A DNA stretch of 64,000 nucleotides from Microbacterium pullorum (GCF_014836535.1 NZ_JACSQP010000004.1:247715-311714), one strand, 5' to 3'. Shown: positions 1 through 9,167, counted from the stretch's first letter. Notes: generated from the letters alone by a model not told the origin. Numbers and translations: made by a program.

Positions 1-35
1 GGGGGGGGGGGGGGGCCCCGGGGGCCCCCCCCCCC
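1..35. other. G/C homopolymer run at window edge, probable assembly artefact
   Basis: The sequence starts with 15 G, 4 C, 5 G and 11 C in a row. Nothing comparable occurs elsewhere in the window. It looks like a contig-end or low-complexity sequencing artefact rather than genomic DNA, so bases 1-35 should not be used for promoter analysis of the first gene. Confidence 0.75.
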
Positions 36-76
36 ACCTCCTTCCACCGTCATGGCATATGCCGAGCCTCCAGGGA

Positions 77-107
77 TTGGGTGCGCAGTCCGCGCAGTGA
101 ATAGACT
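77..107 (+). promoter_or_regulatory. Possible promoter of the etf operon
   Basis: TTGGGT at 77-82 and TAGACT at 102-107 are separated by 19 bases. A purine-rich ribosome-binding sequence (GAGGAGAG, about 120-127) follows before the ATG at 132. The -35 is a weak match and the spacing is long, so this is a tentative call. Confidence 0.35.
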
Positions 108-131
108 TCAGATCACGCGTGAGGAGAGTCG

Positions 132-908
132 ATGAAGATTGTCGTGCTGGTCAAGGAGGTCCCCGACACCTACGGCGACCGCAAGCTGAACCTCGAGACG
201 GGGCTCGCCGACCGGGATGCCGGTGAACGCGTGCTCGACGAGATCGGGGAGCGGTCGTTGGAGGTGGCGCTGAGCTACGCCGACGCGAATGCGGGAACCG
301 AGGTCGTCGTGCTGTCGATGGCGCCGGAGGCGTCGGCGGCGACGATCCGCAAGGGCCTCGCGATGGGTGCAGCCTCCGCCGTGCAGGTCGTCGACGATGC
401 TCTCGTCGGTGCCGACTTGGGCCTCACGGCCGAAGTGCTGGCCGCCGCGGTCAAGCGCACCGGGTTCGACCTGGTGATCACCGGCAACCAGTCCACCGAC
501 GGGTCCGGCGGTGTCATCGGCGCGATGATCGCCGAGCACGTCGGCGTGCCGCACGCGACCGCGCTGTCGGCCGTGGAGATCGGCGAGACGCAGGTCTCGG
601 GAACCCGCGCGACCGATGCCGGCAACGCCCGCGTGACCGCGCCCCTGCCGGCGGTGATCTCGATCACCGAGGCACTGCCCGACGCACGGTTCCCGAACTT
701 CAAGGGCATCATGGCGGCGAAGAAGAAGCCGTTCGAGACGCTGTCGCTCAGCGACCTCGGGGTGGATGCCGGTGTGGAGACCACCGCTCGGTCGATCATG
801 ACCGCCGTGAGCGAGAAACCGCCGCGTTCGGCGGGAGTGAAGATCGTCGACGAGGGAGACGCGGGCGAGAAGCTCGCGGCCTACCTCATCGAGAACCGGC
901 TGGCGTGA
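132..908 (+). CDS. etfB: Electron transfer flavoprotein subunit beta
   Basis: EtfB, 258 residues, is the adenine-nucleotide-binding half of the soluble EtfAB heterodimer that accepts electrons from acyl-CoA dehydrogenases. The protein opens with the family-typical [14 protein letters not shown] and keeps the usual length and the alternating Rossmann-like pattern, including the [11 protein letters not shown] stretch in the middle. The ATG at 132 follows GAGGAGAG at a normal distance. etfA starts 13 bases after the stop, so the two are co-transcribed and lead a cluster that includes an acyl-CoA dehydrogenase, a likely electron donor. Function is well supported by family; the specific dehydrogenase partners are inferred. 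Confidence 0.95.
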   Translation: MKIVVLVKEVPDTYGDRKLNLETGLADRDAGERVLDEIGERSLEVALSYADANAGTEVVVLSMAPEASAATIRKGLAMGAASAVQVVDDALVGADLGLTAEVLAAAVKRTGFDLVITGNQSTDGSGGVIGAMIAEHVGVPHATALSAVEIGETQVSGTRATDAGNARVTAPLPAVISITEALPDARFPNFKGIMAAKKKPFETLSLSDLGVDAGVETTARSIMTAVSEKPPRSAGVKIVDEGDAGEKLAAYLIENRLA

Positions 909-921
909 GGGAATCGGCGAC

Positions 922-1911
922 ATGACTGACTTTGCAGCAGATTCGATCCTCGTCCACCTGGACGTGCTCCCCAGCGGTGAGCTCGCCAAGTCGGCCGCGG
1001 GCCTCGTCGGCGCAGCCGCGTCGATCGGCACGCCGGTCGCGCTCATCGTCGCGCCGGCCGAGAAGCACGAAGCGCTGGCATCCGCCGCCGCGGCGCTGGG
1101 GGCACCCACGGTGCTGGTAGCAGATCTCGGCGCAGGTGACACGGCGCTGACGGTGCCGTTCGTCGACGCGCTCGTCGCGGCATGCGACCTGGTGCAGCCC
1201 GACGCGGTGCTGGTGTCCAACTCCATCGAGGGTCGCGACATCGCCGGGCGCTTCGCGGCCCGCACCAAGCGGGCGCTCTCGGTGGATGCCGTGGGCGTCG
1301 CCCGCGACGACGAAGGCGTGATCGCGCAGCACTCCGTGTATGGCGGCGCGTACAACGTCAGCTCGGCCCCGACCTTCGGCGCGTACGTCGTCACGGTGCG
1401 TCAGGGCGCGATCGACGCGCGCGCCGAGGCCGTCGCAAGCCCTGTCGTGACGCGGCTGGACGTGACGCCGTCGGGTGCCCCCGCGGCGACCATCGACTCG
1501 TTCGAAGAGGCGGTCGTGGCATCGTCGCGCCCCGAACTGCGCGGCGCAGGCAAGGTCGTCGCGGGTGGTCGGGGACTGGCCTCGGCGGAAAAGTTCGCGC
1601 TCGTCGAGCAGCTCGCCGACACGCTCGGCGCGGCGATCGGCGCCTCGCGCGCCGCCGTCGATGCCGGTTACGTGCCGTACTCGTACCAGGTCGGGCAGAC
1701 CGGCGTCTCGGTGTCGCCGCAGTTGTATGTCGCTCTGGGTATCTCGGGCGCGATCCAGCACAAGGCGGGCATGCAGACGGCCAAGACCATCGTCGCGATC
1801 AACAAGGACGGCGATGCGCCGATCTTCGAGATCGCCGACTTCGGCGTGGTCGGCGACCTGTTCACCGTCGTGCCGCAGCTGATCGCGGCCCTCGAAGCGA
1901 AGAAGGCGTAG
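922..1911 (+). CDS. etfA: Electron transfer flavoprotein subunit alpha
   Basis: EtfA, 329 residues, carries the redox-active FAD of the EtfAB dimer. The C-terminal FAD-binding signature is clear at about residues 255-280: [20 protein letters not shown] followed by IQHKAGM, close to the family consensus. The N-terminal domain is the Rossmann-like half that pairs with EtfB. It lies 13 bases after etfB, and 6 bases separate its stop from the cytochrome b gene, an arrangement that suggests the membrane cytochrome could take electrons from this ETF. No ETF:ubiquinone oxidoreductase gene is visible in the window. The assignment is secure; the electron acceptor is inferred. Confidence 0.95.
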   Translation: MTDFAADSILVHLDVLPSGELAKSAAGLVGAAASIGTPVALIVAPAEKHEALASAAAALGAPTVLVADLGAGDTALTVPFVDALVAACDLVQPDAVLVSNSIEGRDIAGRFAARTKRALSVDAVGVARDDEGVIAQHSVYGGAYNVSSAPTFGAYVVTVRQGAIDARAEAVASPVVTRLDVTPSGAPAATIDSFEEAVVASSRPELRGAGKVVAGGRGLASAEKFALVEQLADTLGAAIGASRAAVDAGYVPYSYQVGQTGVSVSPQLYVALGISGAIQHKAGMQTAKTIVAINKDGDAPIFEIADFGVVGDLFTVVPQLIAALEAKKA

Positions 1912-1917
1912 CGACCG

Positions 1918-3678
1918 ATGGCGACTTACGGGCGTACGGTGCGTCGCGGTCTGCCGCGGGTGACCGGCGGCGATCCGTGGCCTCCCGCGGGCGCCGCGCC
2001 CGCGGACGCCGTGCCCGCGGCCGCCGCTGAGCCCGCCGTGCCCGCGGAGGGAGCTGCTCCGGTGTCGCAAATGGCGGGTGCCGAGGCGCCAGGCCGTGCG
2101 GACGTGACACTCGAGCAGCCCGGGGAAGCGCGCGCGCTGCGCCGGGGCCTCCCGCGGGTGCCCGGCGGCGAGCCGTGGCCGCCCGCCGGTACCGCGGCCG
2201 CGGCCGCACCCGCGCCCGCGCCCGCGGCCAGCGCTGCTCCGGTGTCAGATGTGGCGGGTGGCGCCGACGCAGACCGTGCGGAAGCGACACTCGAGCAGCC
2301 CGCGGCGCGGGCGGCGTCGGCGGGTGACGGGGAGGGGGTCGCGCTCAGGCGCGGACTGCCCCGCACCGTGGGTGGCGATCCGTGGCCGCCGGAAGGCGTG
2401 GCCCATCCGGCCGCCGCGGCGACAGCGGATGCCGCGACGACCACGCCCGCGACGACCACGGATTCCGCCGCAAGCGCGCCCCCGGCCTCCGGCACGGCTG
2501 CCGCGCCCGATCCGGCCGCGACGTCCTCCGCGTCGCCCGCGACGACAGCCCCCGCGACGACGACGGATGCCGCGACGACAGCCCCCGCGACGACAACCAC
2601 CACGGCGACAGCCACCACCGCGGCCGCAACGACCACCACGACGGAAGCCACCCCCGCCCGCACCCCGCGCCCGCCGCTCACGGTGCCGCGTACGGTGTGG
2701 CCGGGAGCCGCGGCATCCCGTCGCCCGGCGCCGAAACCGGAGCCCACCCGCATCGGACCCTTCACACGCGGCCAGTGGGCCGGCGTCGTGGTCGTCGGCG
2801 GCGGTGGCCTGCTCGTGGCGGCCGCGCTCGCAGTGTTCTTCGTGCGGTGGTTCCTCAGCCTGGACTTCATGCAGGACTTCCTCGTCACCTATCCGGGCGA
2901 GTACCACCTGCCCGAGGGCGCGCCGGTCGGCTTCCCCGCCTGGCTCGGGTGGCAGCACTTCTTCAACGCGTTCTTCATGGTACTGATCATCCGCACCGGT
3001 CTGCAGGTGCGCACCGAGAAGCGTCCCGCCGTGTTCTGGACGCCACGCGGCGACAAGAAGGGCAAGACGAGCCTCACGATCTGGCTGCACCAGTCCCTCG
3101 ACATCCTGTGGATGGTCAACGGCCTGCTGTTCCTGGTGCTGCTGTTCGTGAGCGGTCAGTGGATGCGCATCGTGCCCACCAGCTGGGAGGTCTTCCCCAA
3201 CGCACTGTCGGCCGCCCTGCAGTACGTGTCGCTGGACTGGCCGACCGAGAACGGCTGGGTCAACTACAACGCCCTGCAGCAGCTGGCGTACTTCTCGACC
3301 GTGTTCATCGCCGCCCCGCTGGCGATCATCACCGGATACCGCATGAGCGGCCTGTGGCCCAAGAAGAACGCCCGCCTGAACGCGGCGTACCCCCTCGAGT
3401 GGGCGCGCAAGGTGCACTTCCCGGTGATGCTCTTCTTCGTGGCGTTCATCATCGTGCACGTCGCGCTCGTGTTCGCCACCGGGGCGCTGCGCAACCTGAA
3501 CCACATGTACGCCGCGCAAGGCTCGGTCGACGGCGTCGCGTACGCCGACAACTGGACCGGCTTCTGGATCTTCATCGCGTCGATCGTCGTCATCGCCGGC
3601 GGGTGGATCGCCGCCCGTCCGCTCGTGGTCGCTCCGATCGCACGCCTGTTCGGCACGGTCAGCGGCCGGTTGTCGTGA
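1918..3678 (+). CDS. Cytochrome b/b6-type membrane protein with repeated N-terminal extension
   Basis: A 586-residue protein in two parts. Residues 1-270 are Ala/Pro/Thr-rich and contain three copies of a motif of the form RRGLPR-x2-GG(D/E)PWPP, roughly 66-70 residues apart, then a Thr/Ala tract. Residues from about 280 form a di-haem cytochrome b561/formate-dehydrogenase-gamma-like domain: a first membrane helix after TRGQWAGVVVVGGG, then helices with His in WQHFFNAFFMVLI, HQSLDILWMVNG and VHFPVMLFFVAFIIVHVALV. These His are plausible haem ligands. It sits directly behind etfBA and overlaps the next gene by 4 bases (GTGA). It probably passes electrons between a soluble partner and quinone; partner and direction are inferred. 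Confidence 0.8.
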   Translation: MATYGRTVRRGLPRVTGGDPWPPAGAAPADAVPAAAAEPAVPAEGAAPVSQMAGAEAPGRADVTLEQPGEARALRRGLPRVPGGEPWPPAGTAAAAAPAPAPAASAAPVSDVAGGADADRAEATLEQPAARAASAGDGEGVALRRGLPRTVGGDPWPPEGVAHPAAAATADAATTTPATTTDSAASAPPASGTAAAPDPAATSSASPATTAPATTTDAATTAPATTTTTATATTAAATTTTTEATPARTPRPPLTVPRTVWPGAAASRRPAPKPEPTRIGPFTRGQWAGVVVVGGGGLLVAAALAVFFVRWFLSLDFMQDFLVTYPGEYHLPEGAPVGFPAWLGWQHFFNAFFMVLIIRTGLQVRTEKRPAVFWTPRGDKKGKTSLTIWLHQSLDILWMVNGLLFLVLLFVSGQWMRIVPTSWEVFPNALSAALQYVSLDWPTENGWVNYNALQQLAYFSTVFIAAPLAIITGYRMSGLWPKKNARLNAAYPLEWARKVHFPVMLFFVAFIIVHVALVFATGALRNLNHMYAAQGSVDGVAYADNWTGFWIFIASIVVIAGGWIAARPLVVAPIARLFGTVSGRLS

Positions 3679-4493
3679 CGGATGCCGCGGCGCGCTGGAC
3701 CCGCCTGGTCACGCGCGTCCTGGCACCCAACGCCGGGCCGATGACGCTCGACGGCACCAACTCCCTCGTGATCGGCGCGCCGGGCGCGGGCGGGGTCGTC
3801 GTCGTGGACCCGGGCCCTGCGGATGCCGCGCACCTGCGGGCGCTGCAGCAGTTCGGCCCCGTGGAGCTGATCCTGCTCACCCACCACCACCACGACCACA
3901 CCGAGGCTGCCCCGCGTTTCGCTGCACTCACCGGCGCGCCCGTGCGTGCGTACGACGCGGCACTGTGCCTCGACGCGCCACCGTTGGTCGATGGGGAACG
4001 CATCGAGGCGGCGGGCACCGTCGTCGAGGTCGTCGCGACCCCCGGGCACACCGCCGACTCGGTGTCGCTGCACCTGGTGACGGATGCCGCGGCCGATCCC
4101 GCGGCATCCGCCACCGGCAGCATGCTCACCGGCGACACGATCCTCGGGCGTGGCACGACCATCATCGCGGCCCCCGACGGTTCGCTCGCCGATTACCTCG
4201 CCTCCCTCGACCGACTGCGAGGCTACGGGGCGATCCCGGTGCTACCTGCGCACGGCCCGATGCTGCCCGACCTCGCCGCGGTCAGCTGCAGTTACGCCGC
4301 GCACCGTCGCACGCGCCTCGATGAGGTGCGCGCGGCGCTCACGACGCTCGGCGCATCGGCCTCGACCGATGCCGATCTCGTCGCCGCCGTCACCGACGCG
4401 GTCTACGGCAGTGTCGATCCCGCGGTGCGCTTCGCCGCCGAGGCATCCGTGCGCGCGCAGCTGGTGTACCTGCGCGACGACACCGCCGCCTGA
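3675..4493 (+). CDS. MBL-fold metallohydrolase
   Basis: A 272-residue metallo-beta-lactamase-fold protein. The GTG at 3675 overlaps the stop of the cytochrome gene, so translation is probably coupled. The metal-binding motif LLTHHHHDHTEA (HxHxDH) is present near residue 75, followed by the later TPGHTADS and TGDTILGRG elements that supply the remaining His and Asp ligands, and LPAHGP near the C-terminus. This resembles LACTB2/glyoxalase-II-like hydrolases, which act on thioesters, lactams or RNA; the substrate cannot be told from sequence. Position inside an acyl-CoA oxidation cluster would suit a thioester hydrolase, but that is inference. Confidence 0.85.
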   Translation: MTDAAARWTRLVTRVLAPNAGPMTLDGTNSLVIGAPGAGGVVVVDPGPADAAHLRALQQFGPVELILLTHHHHDHTEAAPRFAALTGAPVRAYDAALCLDAPPLVDGERIEAAGTVVEVVATPGHTADSVSLHLVTDAAADPAASATGSMLTGDTILGRGTTIIAAPDGSLADYLASLDRLRGYGAIPVLPAHGPMLPDLAAVSCSYAAHRRTRLDEVRAALTTLGASASTDADLVAAVTDAVYGSVDPAVRFAAEASVRAQLVYLRDDTAA

Positions 4494-4532
4494 CCCGCGC
4501 CGTCCCGGCTGACCCGCGCCGTCCCGCCGCGT

Positions 4533-4609
4533 CCGAAATGCGGGGATCTGCCGAAACGCGGACCGATGCCGCCCAGGCGTCCGCATCCGGGCAGATCTCC
4601 GCATCTCGG
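4533..4609. repeat. Long imperfect inverted repeat in 273-base gene gap
   Basis: Arm CCGAAATGCGGGGATCTGCC at 4533-4552 pairs with 4590-4609 at 18 of 20 positions, and the pairing continues more weakly inward to about 4563/4579 around a shared GCGGAC. The left arm holds two tandem versions of CCGAAAYGCGG. It lies between the MBL gene and the acyl-CoA dehydrogenase and could be a terminator or a REP-like element. The rest of 4494-4766 holds only a TACACT box near 4708 that could be a -10 for the next gene. Confidence 0.65.
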
Positions 4610-4766
4610 CACGGGGGCGAGCGGATGCCGCTGCGCGCTCCCCGCTGCGCCACCGGCACCGGCGCCCGCGCCAGCCGCCCCCCCATCCGCTCCCGAAGCG
4701 CCCGGACTACACTGTTCGCACCGCTCACACCACCTCGGCCACAAGCCTGAACAGGATGGAACGACG

Positions 4767-5960
4767 ATGACGTCGATGCTGACCGATCCGCCCGCACTCG
4801 AAGACGATGAAAGGGCAGCGATCCTCGCCGCTGTGCGGGAATTCACCGCCGCCGAGCTCGCGCCCCATGCCCTCGAACGCGACGCCCACGAGATCTTCCC
4901 CCGCGAAACTCTGCAGCGGGCGGGGGAGCTGGGGCTCGGGGGCATCTGCGTGCGCGACGACGTCGGCGGTGCGGGGCTCGCGCGCACCGACGCGGCCGCC
5001 ATCTACGAGGCGCTCGCCGAAGGCGACACCGCGGTCGCCGCCTACATCTCGATCCACAACATGGTCGCCGGCATCATCGACGTCTACGGCACCGAGGCCC
5101 AGCGCGCCGCATGGCTGCCCCGCCTCCTGTCGCTCGAGGAGGTCGGCGCGTACTGCCTCACCGAGCCCGGCGTGGGGTCGGATGCCGCAGCCCTCGCCAC
5201 CACGGCCGTCGCCGATGCCGACGGGTACGTCCTGTCGGGCGTGAAGCAGTTCATCTCGGGCGCGGGCGAAGCCGCGGTGTACGTGGTCATGGCCCGCACC
5301 GGCGACCCGGCCGACCCCGCCACCGCCGGCCCCCGCGGCATCTCGGCCTTCCTCGTGCCCGCCGACGCCCCCGGGCTCTCGTTCGGCGCCCTGGAACACA
5401 AGATGGGCTGGCGCGCACAGCCCACCCGGCAGGTGGTGCTCGACGGCGTGCGGGTGCCGGCATCCGCCCTCATCGGGGAGCTCGGCGAAGGCTTCCGCAT
5501 CGCGATGGCCGCGCTCGACGGCGGTCGCCTCGGCATCGCCGCGTGCTCGCTCGGCGGTGCGCAGTGGGCGCTGGATCGGGCCGTGCGCTATGTGCAGGAG
5601 CGTCACGCCTTCGGCGAGGCGCTCGCCGAGAAGCAGTCCATCGTGTTCACCCTCGCCGACATGGCCACCGAGCTGCAGGCCGCCCGCGGTCTTGTCGAGC
5701 GGGCGGCCCACGCCCTCGACGCCCGGGCCGACGACGCCGCCGTGCAGTGCGCGATGGCCAAGCGCTACGCCACCGATGCGGGGTTCCGCGTGGCCAACGA
5801 CGCCCTGCAGCTGCACGGCGGCTACGGCTACCTGAGCGAGTACGGGCTCGAGAAGGTGGTGCGCGACCTGCGCGTGCACCAGATCCTCGAGGGGACGAAC
5901 GAGATCATGCGCGTCATCGTGGGCCGCGACGTGCTGCGTCGTGGGCGCGTGGCACGATGA
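4767..5960 (+). CDS. Acyl-CoA dehydrogenase
   Basis: A 397-residue FAD acyl-CoA dehydrogenase that oxidises an acyl-CoA to the 2-enoyl-CoA and hands electrons to ETF. Family blocks are in order: helical N-terminal domain, [17 protein letters not shown] (substrate/FAD binding), a beta domain with [13 protein letters not shown], and the C-terminal helical domain with [17 protein letters not shown] and [12 protein letters not shown], where the Glu of LEGTNE is the usual catalytic base. I place the start at ATG 4767 (MTSMLTDPP), preceded by AGGATGGA; upstream in-frame sequence is non-coding repeat. It is close to the isobutyryl/short-branched-chain class, but chain specificity is uncertain. The next gene begins 4 bases after its stop. 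Confidence 0.9.
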   Translation: MTSMLTDPPALEDDERAAILAAVREFTAAELAPHALERDAHEIFPRETLQRAGELGLGGICVRDDVGGAGLARTDAAAIYEALAEGDTAVAAYISIHNMVAGIIDVYGTEAQRAAWLPRLLSLEEVGAYCLTEPGVGSDAAALATTAVADADGYVLSGVKQFISGAGEAAVYVVMARTGDPADPATAGPRGISAFLVPADAPGLSFGALEHKMGWRAQPTRQVVLDGVRVPASALIGELGEGFRIAMAALDGGRLGIAACSLGGAQWALDRAVRYVQERHAFGEALAEKQSIVFTLADMATELQAARGLVERAAHALDARADDAAVQCAMAKRYATDAGFRVANDALQLHGGYGYLSEYGLEKVVRDLRVHQILEGTNEIMRVIVGRDVLRRGRVAR

Positions 5961-5964
5961 ACGC

Positions 5965-6741
5965 ATGACCGCATACGAGACACTCATCGTCGAGACCCGT
6001 GGCCGTGTCGGCTGGATCACCCTGCACCGACCCGACGCGCTCAACGCATTGAACTCCCGGCTCACAGACGAACTCGGCGCGGCGGTGGCCGCGTTCGACA
6101 CCGACGAGAACATCGGATGCATCGTGCTCACCGGATCGGAGCGTGCCTTCGCCGCCGGCGCCGACATCAAGGAGATGGCCGACAAGTCGTCGCACGAGAT
6201 GACGATGCACAACCCCTTCGCTGGCCTCGAGACCGTCTCGCGGGCGCGCACGCCGATCATCGCCGCGGTGGCCGGCTTCGCCCTCGGCGGCGGGTGCGAG
6301 CTGGCGATGATGTGCGACGTCATCCTCGCCGCCGACACCGCCCGCTTCGGTCAGCCCGAGATCAACCTGGGCGTCATCCCCGGCCTCGGCGGCACACAGC
6401 GGCTGACGCGCGCGATCGGCGCGTACAAGGCCGCTGAGCTGGTGCTGACCGGGCGCATGATGGATGCCGCCGAGGCGGAGAAGGCAGGGCTCGTGTCGCG
6501 GGTGGTTGCGGTATCCGACCTGCTCGACGAGGCGGCGAAGACCGCCGAGACGATCGCGTCGAAGTCGCTGCCGGTGGTCTACGCCGCCAAGGATGCGCTG
6601 CGTGCGGCGCAGGAGACGAGCCTCGCCGAGGGGCTGCGGCTGGAGAACCGCATCTTCACGTCGCTGTTCGCGCTCGAGGATCAGAAGGAGGGCATGGCCG
6701 CGTTCCGCGAGAAGCGCTCGCCGCGGTTCGGCCACCACTGA
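5965..6741 (+). CDS. Enoyl-CoA hydratase/isomerase family protein
   Basis: A 258-residue crotonase-fold protein, the usual length for short-chain enoyl-CoA hydratases that add water to 2-enoyl-CoA. Visible signatures are [12 protein letters not shown] near the N-terminus, [11 protein letters not shown] (CoA/oxyanion loop), [12 protein letters not shown] with one catalytic Glu and [19 protein letters not shown] with the second. The start at ATG 5965 lies 4 bases after the acyl-CoA dehydrogenase stop. Together the two genes make consecutive beta-oxidation steps. It ends the cluster; the next genes run in the opposite direction. Confidence 0.93.
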   Translation: MTAYETLIVETRGRVGWITLHRPDALNALNSRLTDELGAAVAAFDTDENIGCIVLTGSERAFAAGADIKEMADKSSHEMTMHNPFAGLETVSRARTPIIAAVAGFALGGGCELAMMCDVILAADTARFGQPEINLGVIPGLGGTQRLTRAIGAYKAAELVLTGRMMDAAEAEKAGLVSRVVAVSDLLDEAAKTAETIASKSLPVVYAAKDALRAAQETSLAEGLRLENRIFTSLFALEDQKEGMAAFREKRSPRFGHH

Positions 6742-6851
6742 GTCCGCGCGCGCCACCGTCGACGGCCGTCGCCCACCGCGAGCTGTTCGCGAGCGTCACC
6801 CTGCTGTCGGCACCGCGGCGGTCCCGTCCGGTGCCGTGCGGCATCCGGTCG

Positions 6852-7613
6852 TCAGGAGATCTTGCGCCGGTAGATGCTCATCGCCACCGTGAAGGCCACG
6901 ACGAGCATGCCGAGGCACCACGCCAGCGCGGTCCAGATGTCGGTGCCGACCGGCTGCCCGGCGAAGAGGGCGCGGATGCTGTTCACGATCGACGTGACCG
7001 GCTGGTTCTCGGCGAACCAGCGCACGGGGCCCGGCATGGTCTCGGTCGGCACGAAGGCCGAGCTGATGAACGGCAGGAAGATCAGCGGGTACGAGAACGC
7101 ACTTGCGCCGTCGACGGTCTTGGCCGCCAGCCCGGCGATCACCGCGATCCAGGTGAGCGCCAGGGTGAACAGCAGCAGCATGCCGGTCACCGCGAGCCAC
7201 TCCAGCACGCCGGCGCCGGTGCGGAATCCCAGGATCAGAGCGACCCCGATGACGATCGCCAGCGACACCGCGTTGGCCACCATCGACGTCAGCACGTGCG
7301 CCCAGAGCACGCCGGAGCGGGCGATGGGCATGGACTGGAATCGTTCGAAGATGCCGCTCTGCATGTCGAGGAACAGTCGGTACGCCGTGTAGGCGATGCC
7401 AGAGGCGATCGTGATCAGCAGGATGCCGGGGAGCATGTAGTCGATGTAGGACTCATCGCCGATGTCGATCGCGCCGCCGAAGACGTACACGAACATCAGC
7501 ATGAGGGCGATCGGGGTGACCGCGGTGGTCAGGATCGTGTCGGGGCTGCGCAGGATGTGCCGCAGCGACCGACCGGTCAGCGTGGTCGTGTCGCTGAGGA
7601 CGTGGGCGGTCAT
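6852..7613 (-). CDS. ABC-2 type transporter permease
   Basis: A 253-residue integral membrane subunit of an ABC exporter. About six hydrophobic helices follow a short cytoplasmic N-terminus (ending RSLRHILRSPDTILTT). The FQSMPIARSGVLWAHV and PFISSAFVPTETMP segments are typical of the DrrB/ABC-2 family. It overlaps the ATPase gene by 4 bases and is last in a padR-DUF1048-ATPase-permease operon. PadR-linked exporters of this type often handle drugs or antibiotics; the substrate here is unknown. Its 3' end faces the enoyl-CoA hydratase gene, with about 110 bases between that hold only weak dyads. Confidence 0.9.
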   Translation of the reverse strand: MTAHVLSDTTTLTGRSLRHILRSPDTILTTAVTPIALMLMFVYVFGGAIDIGDESYIDYMLPGILLITIASGIAYTAYRLFLDMQSGIFERFQSMPIARSGVLWAHVLTSMVANAVSLAIVIGVALILGFRTGAGVLEWLAVTGMLLLFTLALTWIAVIAGLAAKTVDGASAFSYPLIFLPFISSAFVPTETMPGPVRWFAENQPVTSIVNSIRALFAGQPVGTDIWTALAWCLGMLVVAFTVAMSIYRRKIS

Positions 7614-8428
7614 GACGGTTCCTCACGGGTCGGCGCTGCGGCGGTGTCGTCGGCGCTGCGGCTGTCACCGGTGCCGCCGACGATCGCGAGGAAGACCTCT
7701 TCGAGGGTCGGCTGCTTCTCGACGTACTCGACCTGTGCCGGCGGCAGCAGCCGCTTCAGTTCGGCCAGTGTGCCGCCGGCGATGATGCGTCCCTGGTGCA
7801 GGATGGCGATGCGGTCGGCGAGGTGTTCGGCCTCCTCGAGGTGCTGCGTGGTCAACAGCACCGTGGTGCCGCCGTGCGCGAGTTCGCGCACCGCCTGCCA
7901 CACCTCGAGCCGGGCTTCAGGGTCCAGACCCGTGGTCGGTTCGTCGAGGAAGATCACCGGTGGGTCGCCGATGAGACTCATCGAGATGTCGAGACGGCGA
8001 CGCATGCCCCCGGAGTAGGTGCCGGCACGTCGCCCCCCGGCATCGGCGAGCGCGAACCGAGCCAGCAGCGCGTCCGCGATGGTGTCGGGGTGCTCCAGAT
8101 GCCGCAGTTTCGCGACCAGCACGAGGTTCTCCCGACCAGTGAGCACCTCGTCGACGGCGGCGAACTGCCCGGTGACGCTGATCGCCTCCCGCACCCGTGC
8201 GGCTTGCCGGGCGACGTCGGCGCCGTTGACCGTCGCCGTCCCGGCATCCGCTCTGAGAAGTGTCGAGAGGATGCGCACGACGGTGGTCTTTCCGGCGCCG
8301 TTGGAGCCGAGGAGGGCGAAGATGCTCCCCCGCGCCACATCGAAGTCGACGCCGCGCAGCACCTGCAGATCGCCGAACGACTTCGCCAGTCCCGCCACGC
8401 GGATGGCCGGAGCCGTCGCGGTGGTCAT
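7610..8428 (-). CDS. ABC transporter ATP-binding protein, daunorubicin-resistance type
   Basis: A 272-residue ATPase of the DrrA class that powers the downstream permease. Walker A GSNGAGKTTVV, Q-loop VTGQFAAVDEVLTGRENL, signature YSGGMRRRLDISMSL, Walker B VIFLDEPTTGLDP and the H-loop LLTTQHLEEA are all present. A C-terminal extension rich in Glu/Arg, PTLEEVFLAI, is typical of the DrrA subfamily. The in-frame reading goes further upstream, but ATG 8428 (MTTATAPAIRV) is the natural start and overlaps the DUF1048 stop by 4 bases. Confidence 0.93.
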   Translation of the reverse strand: MTTATAPAIRVAGLAKSFGDLQVLRGVDFDVARGSIFALLGSNGAGKTTVVRILSTLLRADAGTATVNGADVARQAARVREAISVTGQFAAVDEVLTGRENLVLVAKLRHLEHPDTIADALLARFALADAGGRRAGTYSGGMRRRLDISMSLIGDPPVIFLDEPTTGLDPEARLEVWQAVRELAHGGTTVLLTTQHLEEAEHLADRIAILHQGRIIAGGTLAELKRLLPPAQVEYVEKQPTLEEVFLAIVGGTGDSRSADDTAAAPTREEPS

Positions 8429-8835
8429 GCGCCCGTTCCCGACGCGGGGTCCGGGCCGGTCGCGGCATCCGTCACGGTCGCGGCGTCGTCGATCGCCTTG
8501 ATCAGGCGTGCGCGCTCCTTGTTGATCCACTGCCCCGCGGTGTAGTTGCGCAGGAAGTCCTCGGCGAACTCCACCGGGTCATCGCCGACGATCTCGCGAA
8601 TCGGCGTGCCGTCGGACGCGCTCTGCTCGAACATATCGGCGAGGTCGCCGAGCATCGCGAGCATGATGTCGCCCTGCGAGAGCGTGCCGTAGTAGATCAG
8701 GTAGCGCTCCAGCGCGGTGGCGGCTTCGCGGTATCCGTCGGGGAGACTGTCGCGGCGCGCCCTGTACTGCTTGTACTGCTTCTTCTCTTCGAACGGTCCG
8801 GTGACCTTTTCAATCCATCCTGCGACCATGCTCAC
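8425..8835 (-). CDS. DUF1048 family protein
   Basis: A 136-residue soluble, mostly helical protein of the DUF1048 family, which in Gram-positives sits between a padR gene and an ABC exporter, as here. It has no membrane helix. The middle region DIMLAMLGDLADMFEQS and the acidic VEFAEDFLRNYTAGQW are typical. Its role is unknown; a structural or regulatory partner of the exporter is a guess from context. It overlaps its upstream neighbour padR and downstream ATPase by 4 bases each, so the four genes are translationally coupled. Confidence 0.85.
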   Translation of the reverse strand: MSMVAGWIEKVTGPFEEKKQYKQYRARRDSLPDGYREAATALERYLIYYGTLSQGDIMLAMLGDLADMFEQSASDGTPIREIVGDDPVEFAEDFLRNYTAGQWINKERARLIKAIDDAATVTDAATGPDPASGTGA

Positions 8836-9167
8836 TTACCCCCTCGGTGGAGCTGTTCCAGCCGTTCTGCCAGGAAGCTCCACGTCCTCCAGAACTCCTC
8901 GAGCTGTTCGTGTCCCTGCGCGTTGAGCGAGTACACCTTGCGGGGCGGCCCCTTCTCGGACGCAACCTTCTCCACGTCGACGAGGCCGCGCTGTTCGATG
9001 CGCACCAGCAGGGCGTACACCGTGCCTTCGGCGATGTCGGCGAACCCCTGCTCGCGCAGCCGGGTGGTGATCTCGTACCCGTATGCCGGACGCAGCGCGA
9101 GGATCGCCAGAACAACTCCCTCGAGCGTGCCCTTGAGCATCTCGGTCAGCTGCTTGCCCATCGTCAC
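8832..9167 (-). CDS. PadR family transcriptional regulator
   Basis: A 111-residue winged-helix protein. LKGTLEGVVLAILALRP followed by AYGYEITTRL, then IAEGTVYALLVRIEQRGLV and the wing GPPRKVYSLNAQGHEQL, are the standard PadR blocks; a short C-terminal helix for dimerisation follows. ATG 9167 is used here; an alternative ATG lies two codons in. It is first in the exporter operon and probably represses its own promoter through the palindrome directly upstream (9173-9216). The inducing ligand is unknown. Confidence 0.92.
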   Translation of the reverse strand: MTMGKQLTEMLKGTLEGVVLAILALRPAYGYEITTRLREQGFADIAEGTVYALLVRIEQRGLVDVEKVASEKGPPRKVYSLNAQGHEQLEEFWRTWSFLAERLEQLHRGGK

